The position numbers and the translations under genes were made by a program. DNA of 64,000 bases from Rhynochetos jubatus (Eukaryota; Chordata; Aves; Eurypygiformes; Rhynochetidae): NCBI GenBank assembly GCA_027574665.1, contig CM050650.1, positions 97,251,086-97,315,085 on the forward strand, given 5' to 3'. The notes beneath the pieces were generated by a model. It searched no databases. It had not been told where the DNA came from and worked only from the letters and a program-made list of their open reading frames with translations. This document shows, piece after piece, positions 13,010 through 26,337 of this stretch. Position 1 is the first letter of the stretch. Every line of letters starts with the position of its first letter.

Positions 13010-13602
13010 ATATTTTGAAAAGTTACTTAGGGTTTGATCCTAAAAGATAGAATATATGGCATCATCTTCAGCTTTGCAGTACATTAATAAGCATGTGGAT
13101 CTAGCAATGTGATTCAGAAATACTGATGAATTAAGTTTGACTGTTAAGATTTACCATCCTGTGCAGTCACTAGGAAGAGCAAAGATTCTCCAAAGAAACA
13201 ACCGCCAGAAAGCCCACAGGCTAAGCAGGAGCTGCCAGGAGGTAGCAGTAGGGAATAGCTGTGTTTCACTCCGAAGCTTCGGCTCCTCTTTTCACTTGGA
13301 ATATCAATGCATTAGCAAATTAGAAGAATGTCAGGGCATAGATCCAGGCACTGGTACTCAATCATCTCTGCAAATAAATTCTTACAATGGTCCCTAACAA
13401 ACACTTGGTCGTTGACAACTATCATTTTCCGCAAACAATTCTTTGGTGTATTTAAGAACTTAACATTTCCCATTAATAGTCTGGATCCAGCTACACTGTT
13501 CTGGAAAGTAATATAATCATGACATTGTCCTGTTGTTCGGTTTGTTTTGACATCCTGTACCTGTTTTAAATTTCTTTTTTTTTTTTTCTTTCTACTTTTG
13601 AG

Positions 13603-13777
13603 GTTGCATTTTTGATGTTCAAGTTCGCACCAGCACGAATCAAGAGTTCAGATCACCAGGGACTCCAGAAGGTCACCCTAATTCTGGCCGTAGTGTTGGA
13701 CAATGTAAAGATTCCCCATGCAGTTTAATAAAATGCAGAAATGGTGGGAAGTGCATAGAAAGTGGCTCTACTGTTTA
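13603..13777 (+). CDS. EYS: EYS exon: end of laminin-G, start of EGF
   Basis: Exon of 175 nt. The acceptor is TTTTGAG at 13596-13602 and the donor GTAAGT begins at 13778. It enters in phase 1 and leaves in phase 2. It opens with GCIFDVQVRTS, carrying the terminal LamG cysteine, then a Pro/Gly/Ser linker. The EGF module CSLIKCRNGGKCIESGSTVY is completed in the next exon. Cys before KDSP (VGQCKDSP) is one more than the canonical six of EGF, so the joined module has seven cysteines. Confidence 0.92.
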
Positions 13778-16599
13778 GTAAGTATAATTTTTATTTTTGT
13801 AGACTACAGCATAGACTGATCTCTAGACTAATAGCTATGGAAATTTAGTGGCCTAGTAACAGAAGGCTCCAGCAGCCTATCTTATTGGAAAGAAAGAAAC
13901 AAAGCTGCTGAAAGGTTCATTCAGTTATACAGAGTATTTTAATCTTACATTAATAAAAAAACCCTAAAATATTAAAATTATGTTAGGACATTTCCTGGGG
14001 AACTTTTTAAAGAAATTCCATGGACTGTTCTGCTCCACTGAAGGCACTGGCACACAGACAAAATGCATGGGAAGAACTAGATGTGTAAGAAAGACGTTTT
14101 TAAAAAATTAAGTGAGCAGTCTAACTAGCAGAGAACAAATGGCAAAGAGAGTTTGACTGTCCTAATGTCTGAACAGGCTGATAGGGCAAAAATAGGTGAC
14201 TTCTGTTTCCTGGAAATTAGTATTTTCATCTAAGAACCCCTTTCTGGAGTAAACCACTGACTGCCCAACATCAGAAAGTTCTGAGCCAGTTTAAATCCTT
14301 AGGAGCTCCCTTGCCTAGCACCTGTACATCCTTCCCTCCTCCTCAGTCTCTCCCTAACACATAGAGTTCTTTGGGCCTCCAGTTGTGATTTCTTTGTCTA
14401 CTTCCCTGACTCGCAAATGCAACTTCCCTGGTCACTCTTCATGCCATTCTCAAGTGTTCATTCACTGTTGCCTTTTCAGATCTGCTGTCTGGCCTGCTCA
14501 TGTGAGACCTTCCTTATTTGTTTCAAACAAAACTAGGTGTGTTAGTAAGGATTTTGTGTTTAAAATTGTTTGAACTAGGTCAGTCCATCATATCATCTGT
14601 TGACCTGGCTGACCTTTGGTGGTGGTGAGGACAGGTGGCCCTGAAGATGAGACTATGGTCTTTTATGCCTTATCACTAAGTGTAGATGGATCTTAGTGTC
14701 CCGACTGTAAGGCATACAAGAAGGAAGTACATTTAAAGTTCCAAATTGCTGTTGTGTGTCAACACTTCTATTGTAATAAATCTTGTTTTCAACACTTTGT
14801 AACTCAACTGTAAAACCTTTGCTGAGGGGCACTTTTCATTTTAAAAGTATCTATCTGCCAAGATTGATTACACTTGCTTCCCCTCATGTGCTTCCATACG
14901 TGGTCATTTATTTACACGTATTTGCATAAGATTTAAAAAGAGAAAAGGGCTGATTTAAAACATCTGAAGACACTGACTGAAAACACTGCAGACAGCAAGA
15001 TGGATAAGAAGAAAAAACATCAGGCTTTGCATTGTGTATGATTTTTCTTCAAAATGCCAAAAAGACCTGTCCTTCTGCGTGCTACAAAGAAAAAAGTTTT
15101 CATATCTGTCAAGCTAAAGGCAATCTACCAACTGTGTGTTGGAGAGAGGATTATATAGTAATTGGTTTTGCTGCCCCAAGACAAACCTTCATCTGGATGA
15201 AAACCTGTCCAAAACTAGTGCTTCTAAAGCTAGTAAGGCTGTACTAAAATTTGGAAAATTCACCCCTGAGCCGCAGCATGCAGTTCCTTCCCCATTCCCC
15301 TTACGAGTGTATTTATATTCTCTTAACTACAGTAATGAAAGAAATGTTTTGAAAGACGTAATTTGGGATTGCTTTCTGATTGTTGCACTACAGTATATCC
15401 CAACTACTGCACTCTGCGGGATCATTGCAGAACCGTTAAACCCTTGACATTCAGAGTGTTTGAGTTTTCTGAGCTTCTGAACAAGAAAGGAGAATGGCAC
15501 TCTTTTCACTTACGAGCATATTAGAGGAGATACAAAACCAAAACTGCAAGCAAAAAACCTGTCAGAAATGTGGGCTGAAGCATGCCACTCCCATCTGCCC
15601 CCCTACACCACCCTAAATCCTTGCTTCAGCAACTTTCCCAGCCGTGCTAAGTCATCTTCATGTCTATAAGGTAAACAGAGTCACCACCAGCAAGAGCAAG
15701 AGAACATTTGGCAGGCGGCAGGCTCGAGCGGCAGCTGGTGGCATAGCTACATCGGAAGTTTGATACTATAGGCAAAATTCTTTTTCACCACTATAGTTTC
15801 ATAATCTGCAGTCCAGGTTTGTTTAGGGATTGTTCTAATATTTGGGTGGTTAGGGTCGTGTAATTTGGTTTTTCTGGGTTTTGTTTGTTTTCAATTTACA
15901 ATGACCTATTACTGAATTATACTCATGTCCTCATATCTCAGGACAGTTAGGTCTCCATATATGCATGCGTGTACCAGTAATGGCCACTTTTTCCTCTCAC
16001 AAAAAAGTGAAATATTGCCAAATAGGTGTGGATGTAGCATGTATATAATTTCTGTCAATGTACAGTAGCTGTCAATACCGCCTCATGTTTTCTTAGAGGA
16101 CACTTCTTTCAGTTTTCAAATCATCTGTGTACCTTTGAAGAGCAGAGTCCTTGAGGGAACTGGATTTGTGTTCAAATATTTTTTCTCCTGAAATAAGATC
16201 TTTCCATAGGTTTTTGTTCCTGTTTTGAGCTATTTTTATGTCTTGCTTTCACCACCCTGCCAGAAAACGTGCAATGGTGTTAAGCTGTAGATTCCGTTGC
16301 TATAGGGATAATGTTTTGATTTAAATAGAAGCAGAAATATACAGCATTAAACTTTACATTCTTGCCAGCCACAGAGTATAACCACTATTTTTTAACAGAA
16401 TAGAGAGGAAATATTTTAATAATAAAATGAAGAATTTGTGTTCAAGGGAAAATAACATCCTCCATTATTTTATTTATGGCACAGAATCATACAAAATATA
16501 AAATTACGTATAACAAGATTGTCTGTGATGTGTTATGACTATGGTTTGTTGCTGAAGTAAGAGAAATATTATGTCTTGTGTGCATTTTGAACAAAATGC

Positions 16600-16667
16600 T
16601 CATGGCAGGGGCGTTGGAACTAGATGATCTTTAAGGTCCCTTCCAACCCTAACCATTGTATGATTCT
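16600..16667 (+). mobile_element. CR1 LINE, very short 3' end
   Basis: Only the last 68 bases of CR1 remain: CATGGCAGGGGCGTTGGAAC then CTTTAAGGTCCCTTCCAACC and the degraded octamer tail GTATGATTCT. Confidence 0.9.
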
Positions 16668-16958
16668 AAAACATCATACACAATGGGCAAGATTCAGTTT
16701 GCTAAATATATGCATGTAGTGTCATTTTATATACCCCTGGGTAGACCATTTGGCCTTCAGCTCTTGCTTCAGAATAACTTAGGACTTGCATAAGTCTTCT
16801 GTCATATCTCCAAGCCTCATGTGGATTTCTGAGTAGTCTATAGCTTTCAAATACCATTAGCCACTTAGGTTTAACAAATTAATTCATACCGCTACATGAC
16901 AGAGGGATGTCCCATAAAATGAGCTCCTGTAGTTTCACAATTAGGTTAGATTCCATTA

Positions 16959-17003
16959 GAACCAATTTTCAGTGCAAGGATGGAACCAATCTTCAATGCA
17001 AGG
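16959..17003. repeat. Tandem duplication, 24-bp period
   Basis: GAACCAATTTTCAGTGCAAG (from 16959) and GAACCAATCTTCAATGCAAG (from 16983) are two copies differing at two bases. Confidence 0.8.
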
Positions 17004-18564
17004 CCATACTTCCATAGGCTGTAAGGGAAAAGGCATTTCTCTATTTAATTGTAGTGGTTTAGATCAACAAAAGTTTCTTCTTTTGGGGGTAGTTTTGTTA
17101 TCTAAAAACAGTTATCCAATTTGGCTTATTTAACAGGACACTTCTGCAGCATTCCATTGTGCTCTTTGTTTAGCATAGTTAATTTCCTTCCAGTTTTATT
17201 TCTTCAGACTCCAGTTTTGCCTTCTAGCCTGAAAATCGACTATTTCTCATTGATGCTCTAGTTTTCCACTGCCTGAGTTTAAAGCCACTTTTATTTAGAG
17301 ATGTCCCCCATTGCTCAGCATCTTTCAGTTCCAATACAATACAAATTTAAGAACTATATCCAGAAATTCCCAGTAGTTTGGGTAGCCTGTTGTGGCCAAC
17401 ACAGGCCAGTATGAATTTGCGATGTCCTGCAGTATATGAAATACCTGTATGTTCTTAGTAAATGTGGCAATTCCTCCTGGAATAGTAGTTAGAGGACAGA
17501 TGAGATAACTCTAGGAAGTTTCAGGTGGCACTAAACATCCGCCTGGCCTCAGCTGACCTAACAAATTAAGTAAATTAATCTGATCTGCGTTGAGTATATG
17601 CTCATCTTGCATGCAGACACCTTAATTTAGGTGTCTGTATTTGCAGGGCTGAATCCGTCCTTTACTGCTGTAAGATTAGTTGTTTGATTTGACACCACAT
17701 TTGCATAACTATAAGAAGTTTCAGGTTTGTTAGCACTGATAGTGTGTCTGAGAGGAAATTGGATAATCTTGAATGCCCGAGTTTTGCAAAGGACTCTCGA
17801 TAGGGTGCACTTCACAGCATATACATGGCAGTCAGCCAGCTCAGGAAGCAAGAACTCTCAAATTCACAGCTCCCCAAGAAATACAACAAAAGATCACTTG
17901 CAGTTCTGGAAATTTCAGAAATTTCACTTCAAGTTCTGTAATCTTTGCATTTAGGAAGTTCAAGTACGGCTTAATTTAATGGCTTTTTCTTGTTCTTGTT
18001 TGTTTCTTGTCAAACGCTTAACAGTGTCATGCAGAGTTCATAGAATGGTGTTCCAGGCTCAAAGCTAAACTGAGCTCTCAAATAAGTTACACAGTTTTTG
18101 CATAAGTAGGAATAATGGGTTTGTGTCACTGTTGATTACAGACCAAACCCTGAAATTTATTATATAAAAATTCAGGCAACATTTTAAAAAAAATCATGAA
18201 ACAATTTCTTTTTATACACTATGTAAGCAATGTCTGTATGTTACTACCCAAAATCCTAATCAAACCAGAAGCATTTCTTGAACTTTATAGGGAAGTACCT
18301 TGGGGTCCTAAAGGATTTTTGTGAAGGAATTGAAAAGTTTGCTTATGTCCACTGTGGTTTCCTAAATCAAAGAGCATTCTTACATTAGACATAGAAAATA
18401 TAGTACGTTTAAATGTCATGCTATATTGGGTTTCCCTGGTCTCAGGCTGTCTCTCGCATACTTCTAGTAAGGCAACTGGAGGCCATCTGGGCACCTAGCA
18501 TAGCATAAAATCAGGTGTCCTGATTGTCTTGATCTCAGAATGAATCTCAATTCTTATATCTAAA

Positions 18565-18689
18565 GAAATTCAAGGAGACTCTGGATGATGCTTGAAGTAA
18601 CGTAGTTTTAGGAAGTCTGGCAAGGAGCAAGGAGTTGGACTCAATGATCCTTGTGGGTTCCTTCCAACTTGAGATATTCTATGATTCTA
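18565..18689 (+). mobile_element. CR1 LINE 3' end, older subfamily
   Basis: CTCTGGATGATGCTTGAAGT, then GTTGGACTCAATGATCCTTG and GATATTCTATGATTCTA is the 3' end of a CR1 subfamily distinct from the GTTGGAACTAGATGG type seen elsewhere in the window. Confidence 0.85.
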
Positions 18690-19601
18690 AATGGGTCTTT
18701 AAATCCCTGAGACTCAAGACATTAGTGATGTTGCAAGCCATTGGGTTCTTCTGGTCTCGAAAAACAAGCAGCAACTACAACCAAGAAAATATAGAGACAA
18801 CTAGGCCAGCATGACAGGCCACATGACGGGAAAGATCTGAAATGCTGCCTCTTCCCTTACCTCTCTGAAGACCAGGAAATTTTGGATCTAAACATCTCAA
18901 CCCCAGTCGAACTTGCTTAGGAGTAATAAGTAGAAGAGGTTGCATAGGTTCATAGACCTTTGCCACTGTATTCCACAGCAAACATGCAGATCTGTTCAAA
19001 TAATTTTCAATTAATTTAAAAACCTAAATTTTTTAGGTCTTAAAAGACAAGAATGAAAAGAAACTTGAACATATGCAGACACAGGCAAGGGAAAGGGGAA
19101 GAACCTTCGTGTATGCTGCCCAACAGCAGTAGCTTTAGCTAAAAACACCCTGTTTCACAGCACACAGAATGGACATTTCTGTTTGCCACTCGGAGTTAAA
19201 TTACTTCCCCTTCTTAGTAGCTTTCATGCATCAAAGCATAACATTTATAGCTGAAACAGAAAGCTTTCTGATGCTGACTTTGATGAATTGAGGTGCTTTT
19301 GCTTTTGCAAGGTCCAGTCCTCTTTTCCCCTTCATTCCATATAGCTGTTTATCACTCTGAAGGGCTTGTTGGCTGTGTTTTGTTTACATGTTGTTGTCTG
19401 ATCTGAAGGTTTGGTGAAACAGCAGAGTTTCACAGATGACTCATTACGTTTTGACCAGAAACTGTGGGCTGATTAATGGGGAAAGTGTAGCGAAAATTCA
19501 AGATTTTGCACATTTACAAAAGAACATGGGCTAAGAATCAATCAAAATATATGAGGTTTTATTCTTAGCCTGAGCAAGAAAACTTCCTGCGAAAAAATCA
19601 G

Positions 19602-19646
19602 TAAGTGCTTTTATTCAGCACTTATTTATGATTTTTTAATCATAAA
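19602..19646. repeat. Two adjacent perfect hairpins
   Basis: Hairpin 1: TAAGTGCT (19602-19609), 7-nt loop, AGCACTTA (19617-19624). Hairpin 2: TTTATGATT (19625-19633), loop TTTT, AATCATAAA (19638-19646). Both arms are exact reverse complements and the two hairpins abut. Confidence 0.8.
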
Positions 19647-20332
19647 GTGTCACTAATTCTAAAATACAAATAGGTCTAGCATAGTTCATTTTAATTAAGT
19701 TGAAACTCTGTCTGTTTAGTAAGGACATTTTTAACATCCGTGTCGAGTGAATTCTGTAGTTAACATTTTCTATAGGATTCATGTTAATTTTAAATGTGCT
19801 GGTTAGTGTGATTTTTTGTTGTTGTTATTGTTATATTCTCCTGACCTGGATGAAAGAAAGGCATAAAGAGTAGTGGACACCAACAAGTCCAACGATTCAG
19901 CGAGTTTAGAAAATTTGTTTCTGGCAGAGGTTTACAGTCAGACATACGTAACACTCAGACTGCCACATCTTTCATGGTCAAATCCACTATCCTCTTTTCC
20001 GTCAAGTACTTCACCAAACCTACCTCTGATGTGCCAATTATAAGAATTTAGCAAATGAATAATGGCTAAGTGATAGGCAGTTGCTGACAGATTCCTGATA
20101 TTAGCTAAAATTTGGAACTGTTAGCAGGTCCCTTACACTGATGTCTGGTTTTATTTTTATGACTGCTCTTCACTGCTTTCCTTTCCCACTTCGAGTCCTC
20201 CTTTTATGAAGCCAAGGCCTTTTTGAGTTGTATAGAGCAAAACACAAAATAAGCCACAAGCTTTTTAAAATTGTTTTCGGATGCTAATATTGTCATGTTA
20301 AGGTTAAAAATAAAATGTTTCCTATTAAGTAA

Positions 20333-20349
20333 TTTTTTTTTTTTTTTTT
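20333..20349. repeat. Poly(T) tract
   Basis: 17 consecutive T within the EYS intron, about 185 bases before the next exon. Confidence 0.85.
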
Positions 20350-20534
20350 GGCAATAAAATAAACACCAAAAAGTTAAATGAGAAACTTTGTTGCTACACT
20401 TGTCTGTTAACCGTTTTGGAACCGATGACTAAATTTAGGTATCCGAACAGGAAAATGTTGATTGCATTGTTACTGACATGTTGATTTCTTTCGGTAATAA
20501 CGTTGCATTTTTTCCTTTCACTTACCCACCGGAG

Positions 20535-20707
20535 CTGTGACTGCCCCACTGGATGGAAAGGTGCATTTTGCACAGAAATAGTGTCAGTATGTGAACCAGA
20601 ACACGATCCTCCACACCTGTGTAAGCAAGGCGGTACCTGTGTGCCACTGCCTAAGGGCTACACATGTCACTGTCCTCTTGGAACAACTGGTACCTATTGT
20701 GAGCAAG
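20535..20707 (+). CDS. EYS: EYS exon: EGF-like domains
   Basis: Exon of 173 nt. The acceptor lies in the context CCACCGGAG (AG at 20533-20534) and the donor GTATGT begins at 20708. It enters in phase 2, so TA from the previous exon plus C makes Tyr, giving VYCDCPTGWKGAFCTE and closing the previous EGF. A complete six-cysteine EGF follows: VCEPEHDPPHLCKQGGTC, GYTCHCPLGTTGTYCEQ. The acceptor was chosen because it alone restores both the frame and the C-x-C EGF signature. Confidence 0.93.
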
Positions 20708-22350
20708 GTATGTCAAATGGATAGTACACTGTGCATACAGTTATGTGACAAAGCCTAGGTGGAAAACCACAGTATTTTGTAATACATCAATTAAATGTCA
20801 AATAGAGACACAAAGTACAAAATAGATTTTATTTAAGAAAGTTATGCTCCTTTTTGTTAGAAAACCAAGTATTTTAAAGCTATAAATTGTTAGATGTTTT
20901 TTTCCTGACATTGCTTATTTTTAACACCATTTGTTCCTTCCATTTTTTCAAATAATTCAACCAAATTCATGGGCAGCATGGCATTGTCAGTTACCAAGGG
21001 AACAGGAAGAATTGCAGCATTACACTGCCTAGTTCAACTCCCAAGCTCACCATAACAAAGTATGTTGAGAAACACTCTTAACAGCACAGTAGCACACTTC
21101 TGAGTACATTTCAGAATAGGAAGCATCTGCGACCTTACCCAGTTTCTACTGACACTAATGGAAAGGCTCCTGTTGACTTCAGGAGCTGTTGGGTAGTGAT
21201 GCACTGAGAATGATGATAGAAGATGCAAACATCACTGTAACGATCTTCAAGTGTCTATTCTCCTTTGGCTTTCTTCTAACATGTCACCGTCAAAATATGC
21301 CCTCAGTTTGCCCATTTTGCATTTCTTACCCTCATGTATGAGAATCCTTTATCTGTCTGTTTTCTTCTCTGAGAGACTGCACAACTGAATATTCAGCAAT
21401 GTGGGTGTGCAGGTGCTACAAGCTCAGGGACTTTTCCTGTAAGTGTCTGAAGCTTCTCTGTCTGCAAGGACATGTACAGTTCACACCACCTATTCTGCAG
21501 CTCTTGGATTCAAGTTAATATTGTGCAAGTGTATGTTTTCCCTTCAAGAAGGTCTGTTTACATCTTTTGAAGAACTCCAGTTACTGCTAAATAGCTCCTC
21601 TTCAAACTACCTGCCAAGGTCCAGCCTCCCTCATTGTGCCTGCAGAGCAAGTTTTAAACACACGACTGACAAGCTGAACTACATTTGACCTGATTTGCAG
21701 TCCTCACCCTATAGATGAATACAGTTTTAAAATCCCATTACAGAAAGCATTTGCAATTGGTAGGCTCAAATCTAAGAGATTACAGCTTCTGAAAAGTCAT
21801 TCTCAAATTCCTTATTCCATGTAAGAATGTGCTTGCTCTACTGCCTCTGCTGCAACAGCTTTTCAGGGCTCTTTATGTGAACTTTTCAACTTTGAATTCT
21901 TGTTTCAAGTGAGGTTTTTGAAAGTACTGCTGTCTGGATTCAGGACACTGATCAACAGGACGTGTTATACATAAAGCAGGTAATCAATCAGGTAAACACC
22001 CCTGTGTTCTGGTTTCAGAATAGATTTGGATCTTCCTGTGATGACCACTATTAACCAGTACAAATAGGTTATATCTGGACAACAGAAAATTGTATTTCTT
22101 GTAGATTGTCGTCCCTTTAGTAATACCTCCCACTGGTAAACACATTGGAGGGTTCATCTCTGTTTTCTTTAAAAGCTTTCTTTTTCATAAGAAGGGACTA
22201 TTTTGCCCTGCATTTCACCTTACTCTGGCAGAATAATGAATTATCGTGAGATTTTTCTATGCACAGTTTGCACTTTTAGTGGATGGCAAATTGCTGAAAA
22301 CCAGCTGCTTATCAAGATTGAATATCTCATCTCTGGATTGATGGTAGTTA

Positions 22351-22540
22351 TTGGAGCCAAAAGAAAAAGAGACAGAGAGCAATGAACAGCCCAAGGGACC
22401 AGGAGAGAACAAAGGGAAATTAAATGATGGAGACTAATGAATGTGCAAGAAAGAAGGAAAAAAGTGTGAGAAAAAGACAGAAGAGATTTATGAGGCAAAA
22501 AAGCAGAGGAGAATAACAAAGAGTAAGAAAGAACACCTAG
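22351..22540. repeat. Purine-rich low-complexity stretch
   Basis: Long A/G-rich sequence (AGAAAAAGAGACAGAGAGC, then AGAAAGAAGGAAAAAAG). Its complement gives a pyrimidine-rich minus-strand open frame of 141 codons (22241-22666), which I attribute to composition. Confidence 0.65.
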
Positions 22541-24151
22541 GGCTTCACCAAATAGTAGCAACTGGTAAACACAGTACAACAGTATGGATTGCACGAGAAC
22601 ACACCAGGTGAAGTGAGTAAACGGAGCAGTAGGGGTAGAAACTAAGGAAGAGTACTCTGCCCACAAATGTTAAGGGTACTTAAATATTATCTGACAATAA
22701 TCAAGCACTAACTTGCCTAGCAAACCCTAAAAATGCTTGTGCGTCTTTATGAACTATGTACATGAGAGATGAAAGCATACGTGCAGATGAGGACGTAACA
22801 GTTCTTAGAGTAACATGATGTAACCTGCTTATAGCAGCAGCTCAAACCACCAAGGATGCAACGACTGTCAGCACAGAAATATGGTACATGGTTAAGCTTT
22901 AGAAATTGGAACTGCACTGACGAGTGTTTGGCAGTTAGAAAACTTAAGTTATAACAAGACTAAACCCAGGGAGAACAAGATCAGTTAAAGAACATGGTTT
23001 TAATGGCTCATATGGCCTGAATTTCAGTGCTTATTTGGTCCACTTTCACAATGCTCATTGCCAAAGTGTAAATACTGAGCAATATTCTCAGGAGGTTGCA
23101 GTATGATGTGTATTAAATGGCGTATTTTCAAGGGAATTAGAAGAAATCAACCCACTTGATGAAGAGAAGGTAGCAGTTTCAATTACCCTGCATTTTCTGT
23201 AAATTTTACATCATCAATTTATATTCTGCAAGAAGTACACAGGTATTTTTTGGTCTACACTCTGAGAGCAAGTACTTCATTGCATATTTCAACCTGCCAA
23301 AGTAACTGCCAGGACTTGCTTTTCTAGGAGAAAGGTCAAGAAGTTTAGCAGGTAGTTAACACACTGGTGACTAAAGTGCAGTACGAAGATGCTTATGAAA
23401 TTTAAGACCTACTTTGGAAAGGCAATCATCTACAAGAAACACTAGGAAGAGATGAGCGGGTTGGAAATTAGATCTAAATGGGTCCAAGGAACAAAGCCTT
23501 GTCAGGCAAGGCAGAGTAATACATTAATTCTAGAATAATTCGAAGCTCCACTTCTTGGGTGTACCATGTTGTCCAATCCCTTTAACGTTCATAAGACAGG
23601 ATGGTTCTTCAAGTGTGTTAGGTTTCTAAAGGTACCACTGATGTAAACAAATAAAAAAATTATTAATCTATACTGCTAAAAATTAAAGGTGTTGTAATGA
23701 AATGGAAAGGAAGTGGAAAATAAATGCAGGAGTCTTTTTTACTTAGTGTTAAGATTGTCATTCAGACTCAGACCACTTCTAAGAATGTTCATGACACATA
23801 AAGCAACAGATAAATAAGTTCCACTGGTTTGAAAAGGACACAACATAACCTTTGTTATTAGATATCTCAAAGGGTTTCTAAAGAGGTAGAAATCTTTAAG
23901 GACCTTGTTATTTCAGCTGTCCTGCAAGTATACAGTAGACCTATTAGCTTCACTGTGACCACTACTGTGGGAAAAAGTGGCCAAGATCAAGTGTCAAGGA
24001 TGATCAACCTAAAATCCTTTTGCTGCAGATAGCTTTCTTTATAGGACATCATTATTATATATGTGAACAAAATATCTTTCATAAATAGTAATTATTAAGA
24101 GATGTGAACATTAAAAATATAGACATGTTATCCATCGTGACTGTCTGCAAT

Positions 24152-24459
24152 TATAGAATCATAGAACCTTAGAATGGTTTTGGTTGGAAGGGACCATTAA
24201 AGATCATCTACTTCCAACCCCCCTGCCATGGGCAGGGACACCCTTCACTAGACCAGGTTGCTCCAAGCCTCGTCCAGCCTGGCCTTGAACACTTCCAGGG
24301 ATGGGGCACCCACAGCTTCTCTGGGAAACCTGTGCCAGTGCCTCACCACCCTCTCTGTGAAGAATTTTTTCCTGATATCTAATCTAAATCTCCCTGCTTT
24401 CAGTTTAAACCCATTACCCCTTGTCCTGTCACTACCGGCCCTTGTAAAAAAAAAAAAAA
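24152..24459 (-). mobile_element. CR1 LINE, 5'-truncated, minus strand
   Basis: On the minus strand this is a CR1 3' end. The plus strand begins TATAGAATCATAGAACCTTA and continues through AAGGGACCATTAAAGATCAT, CTAGACCAGGTTGCTCCAAG and CCCCTTGTCCTGTCACTACC. It stops at CCCTTGT followed by a 14-A run (24446-24459), just short of the variable G-tract seen in other copies. The 131-codon minus ORF (24248-24643) is mostly this element. Confidence 0.93.
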
Positions 24460-26337
24460 GAACGATATTAGATTGTGTCTCTACTAAATTGTGTCTGAGC
24501 AGCTTATTCCTCTTGTAAGAACAGTGTCCCTGTGTGAGGCCAGTAATTCTGCCTCTAGCAGTGGCCAATAATGAAGGTTTAGAGAAAGGTTTAACACAGC
24601 AACTATATATGACATCTCCCTGAAGTAGTCTTCTATCATCCAAACTTTAGTAGCTTATATTTTTTTCCCTCAACATTTGTTTTAATGGCTTAAATTAAGT
24701 CTCTCATAAACAGTATCACTTAAGGCAGTAGAAAACTTGGGCAAAAATAAATCTGGAGTCAATGAAGTTTGTCTGAAATTCTGTTAAGCACTGAGATATA
24801 TTTAAACATAAACTAGAATTCCTCTAGATACTAAGCATATTGAATTTATGTCCTAGATAATTTCCTCGATTTTGCAGAGGAATGAAGACGACCTGTAATT
24901 TCAGAGTAGTTAATTGTGAGGTTTCCAAGACCTGATAATATTCTCATTTAAGGGGACAGCAAAGCAATATTTGAAAGATACTGTAGATGGCAGTATAGGA
25001 GAAGAATTGCCAGTGGCGAAAAAACGGTTTTCATCACAATATTTCTACAAATTGTAAATTATTCAGCAGTTTTCTTTAGCAGGGTTAGCTTGTGCCACAA
25101 ACTTTCATGAAATCCATTAAAATAATTTTTCTTGACTTCAAGGCATCATAATGGAATGCTACTGCCCTTTTCACAAAGAAATAAGTTAATAAATAGATTT
25201 CTTCAACGATATATTAGTCTCTGAATTCCGTAATTACAAATGCTGCCTGTCAACATACAGCTCTTGAAGAAATGAAAACAAATGTAAAGATGTTTTCATT
25301 GTTCTATCCTCGATTTAATGAGATACATGAGTAATAAAGCCATTTCCTTGATGAACAAATGGCAAACAACTTCCTTTGGCCATATTTATCTGCTCAAGTC
25401 AACTTTCTAGATATTACTCTGATGTCAAATTCCATTATCCTGACACAAAAATACATCAAATTTTTGAAAATACCTGATAGACTGACAGAAAAGAAAAAAT
25501 AGTAACAACAATTCTGTAACTATTTAATCCATCTTCATAGTCATGATGAATGAAGGAAAAACAGAAGAAACTTAGTTTGGGAATAACTTTTACTATAAAT
25601 ATGTTTTTATTTCTACATAGTCTAGAATATTACTTGACATATTTTGACTGCTGTTGTAAGACAAATGAATTCACAGTATGGTTTACCTCAAGACACCTTA
25701 CGTACAAACACACACACACATGCATGTATATGTTGGATTTATCTGATAATGCAGTTAGATTTGCTGGCTTAATGCCCAAACTATTTCACTGTTATGATAT
25801 GGAAACTTGTGTTTCTATGTTTAATCATGTAAAGGACAACTGCAGGCACTTAGTAGCTTGTTCATTTGAGTCACAGTGACTATTGTGTTCTCAGCCATTT
25901 AAGCAATACTGGTCCCATCAAGCTTTGTTTCCACAATCATCTTTTGGAACCCCATGGCATTATGGGAAAATCTTTAAATAGTAGCTATAGAGTCATGTCC
26001 TATGGGGATAAAAGGTGTTGTTAAAGTTTTACCTAAAAATCAGTCAAAGCTTTCAGATTTAGCAGTCCAGTAAGCTTAATATTCTCGGTAGGCACAAGAA
26101 AACATGCATTTGTAATATTTATCTGTATAATTGAAGACGTCAAGTAAAGTGACTTGCCTACTTAAATACATGCCATGGATTAATCATATATAAACTCAAG
26201 TGGAAGCCATGCATGACAAAAGAAAGGAATTGATCCGCAGTACAACAGTAATGCCCTCTGCACCATGTCAGCCGTGAGTGACACGATGCCCCAATAAAAA
26301 TTCAGTCATGCACTTATCGTTCCTTCCAGTTACCCAA

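Larger units (their letters stand above)
7337..13602 (+). other. EYS: EYS intron (6.3 kb)
   Basis: Intron containing a 26-base T run at 10801-10826 and a CR1 LINE at 12480-13009. The remainder is AT-rich sequence in which I recognise nothing. It ends in a strong polypyrimidine tract before the acceptor at 13601-13602. Confidence 0.85.
13778..20534 (+). other. EYS: EYS intron (6.8 kb)
   Basis: Intron holding two short CR1 3' ends (16600-16667 and 18565-18689), a 24-bp tandem duplication (16959-17003), two adjacent hairpins (19602-19646) and a T run (20333-20349). No other gene or RNA is recognised. Confidence 0.85.

Noticed and set aside
22241-22666. 141-codon minus ORF rich in Ser, Leu and Phe
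   Set aside because: Complement of a purine-rich low-complexity stretch; no domain or splice evidence.
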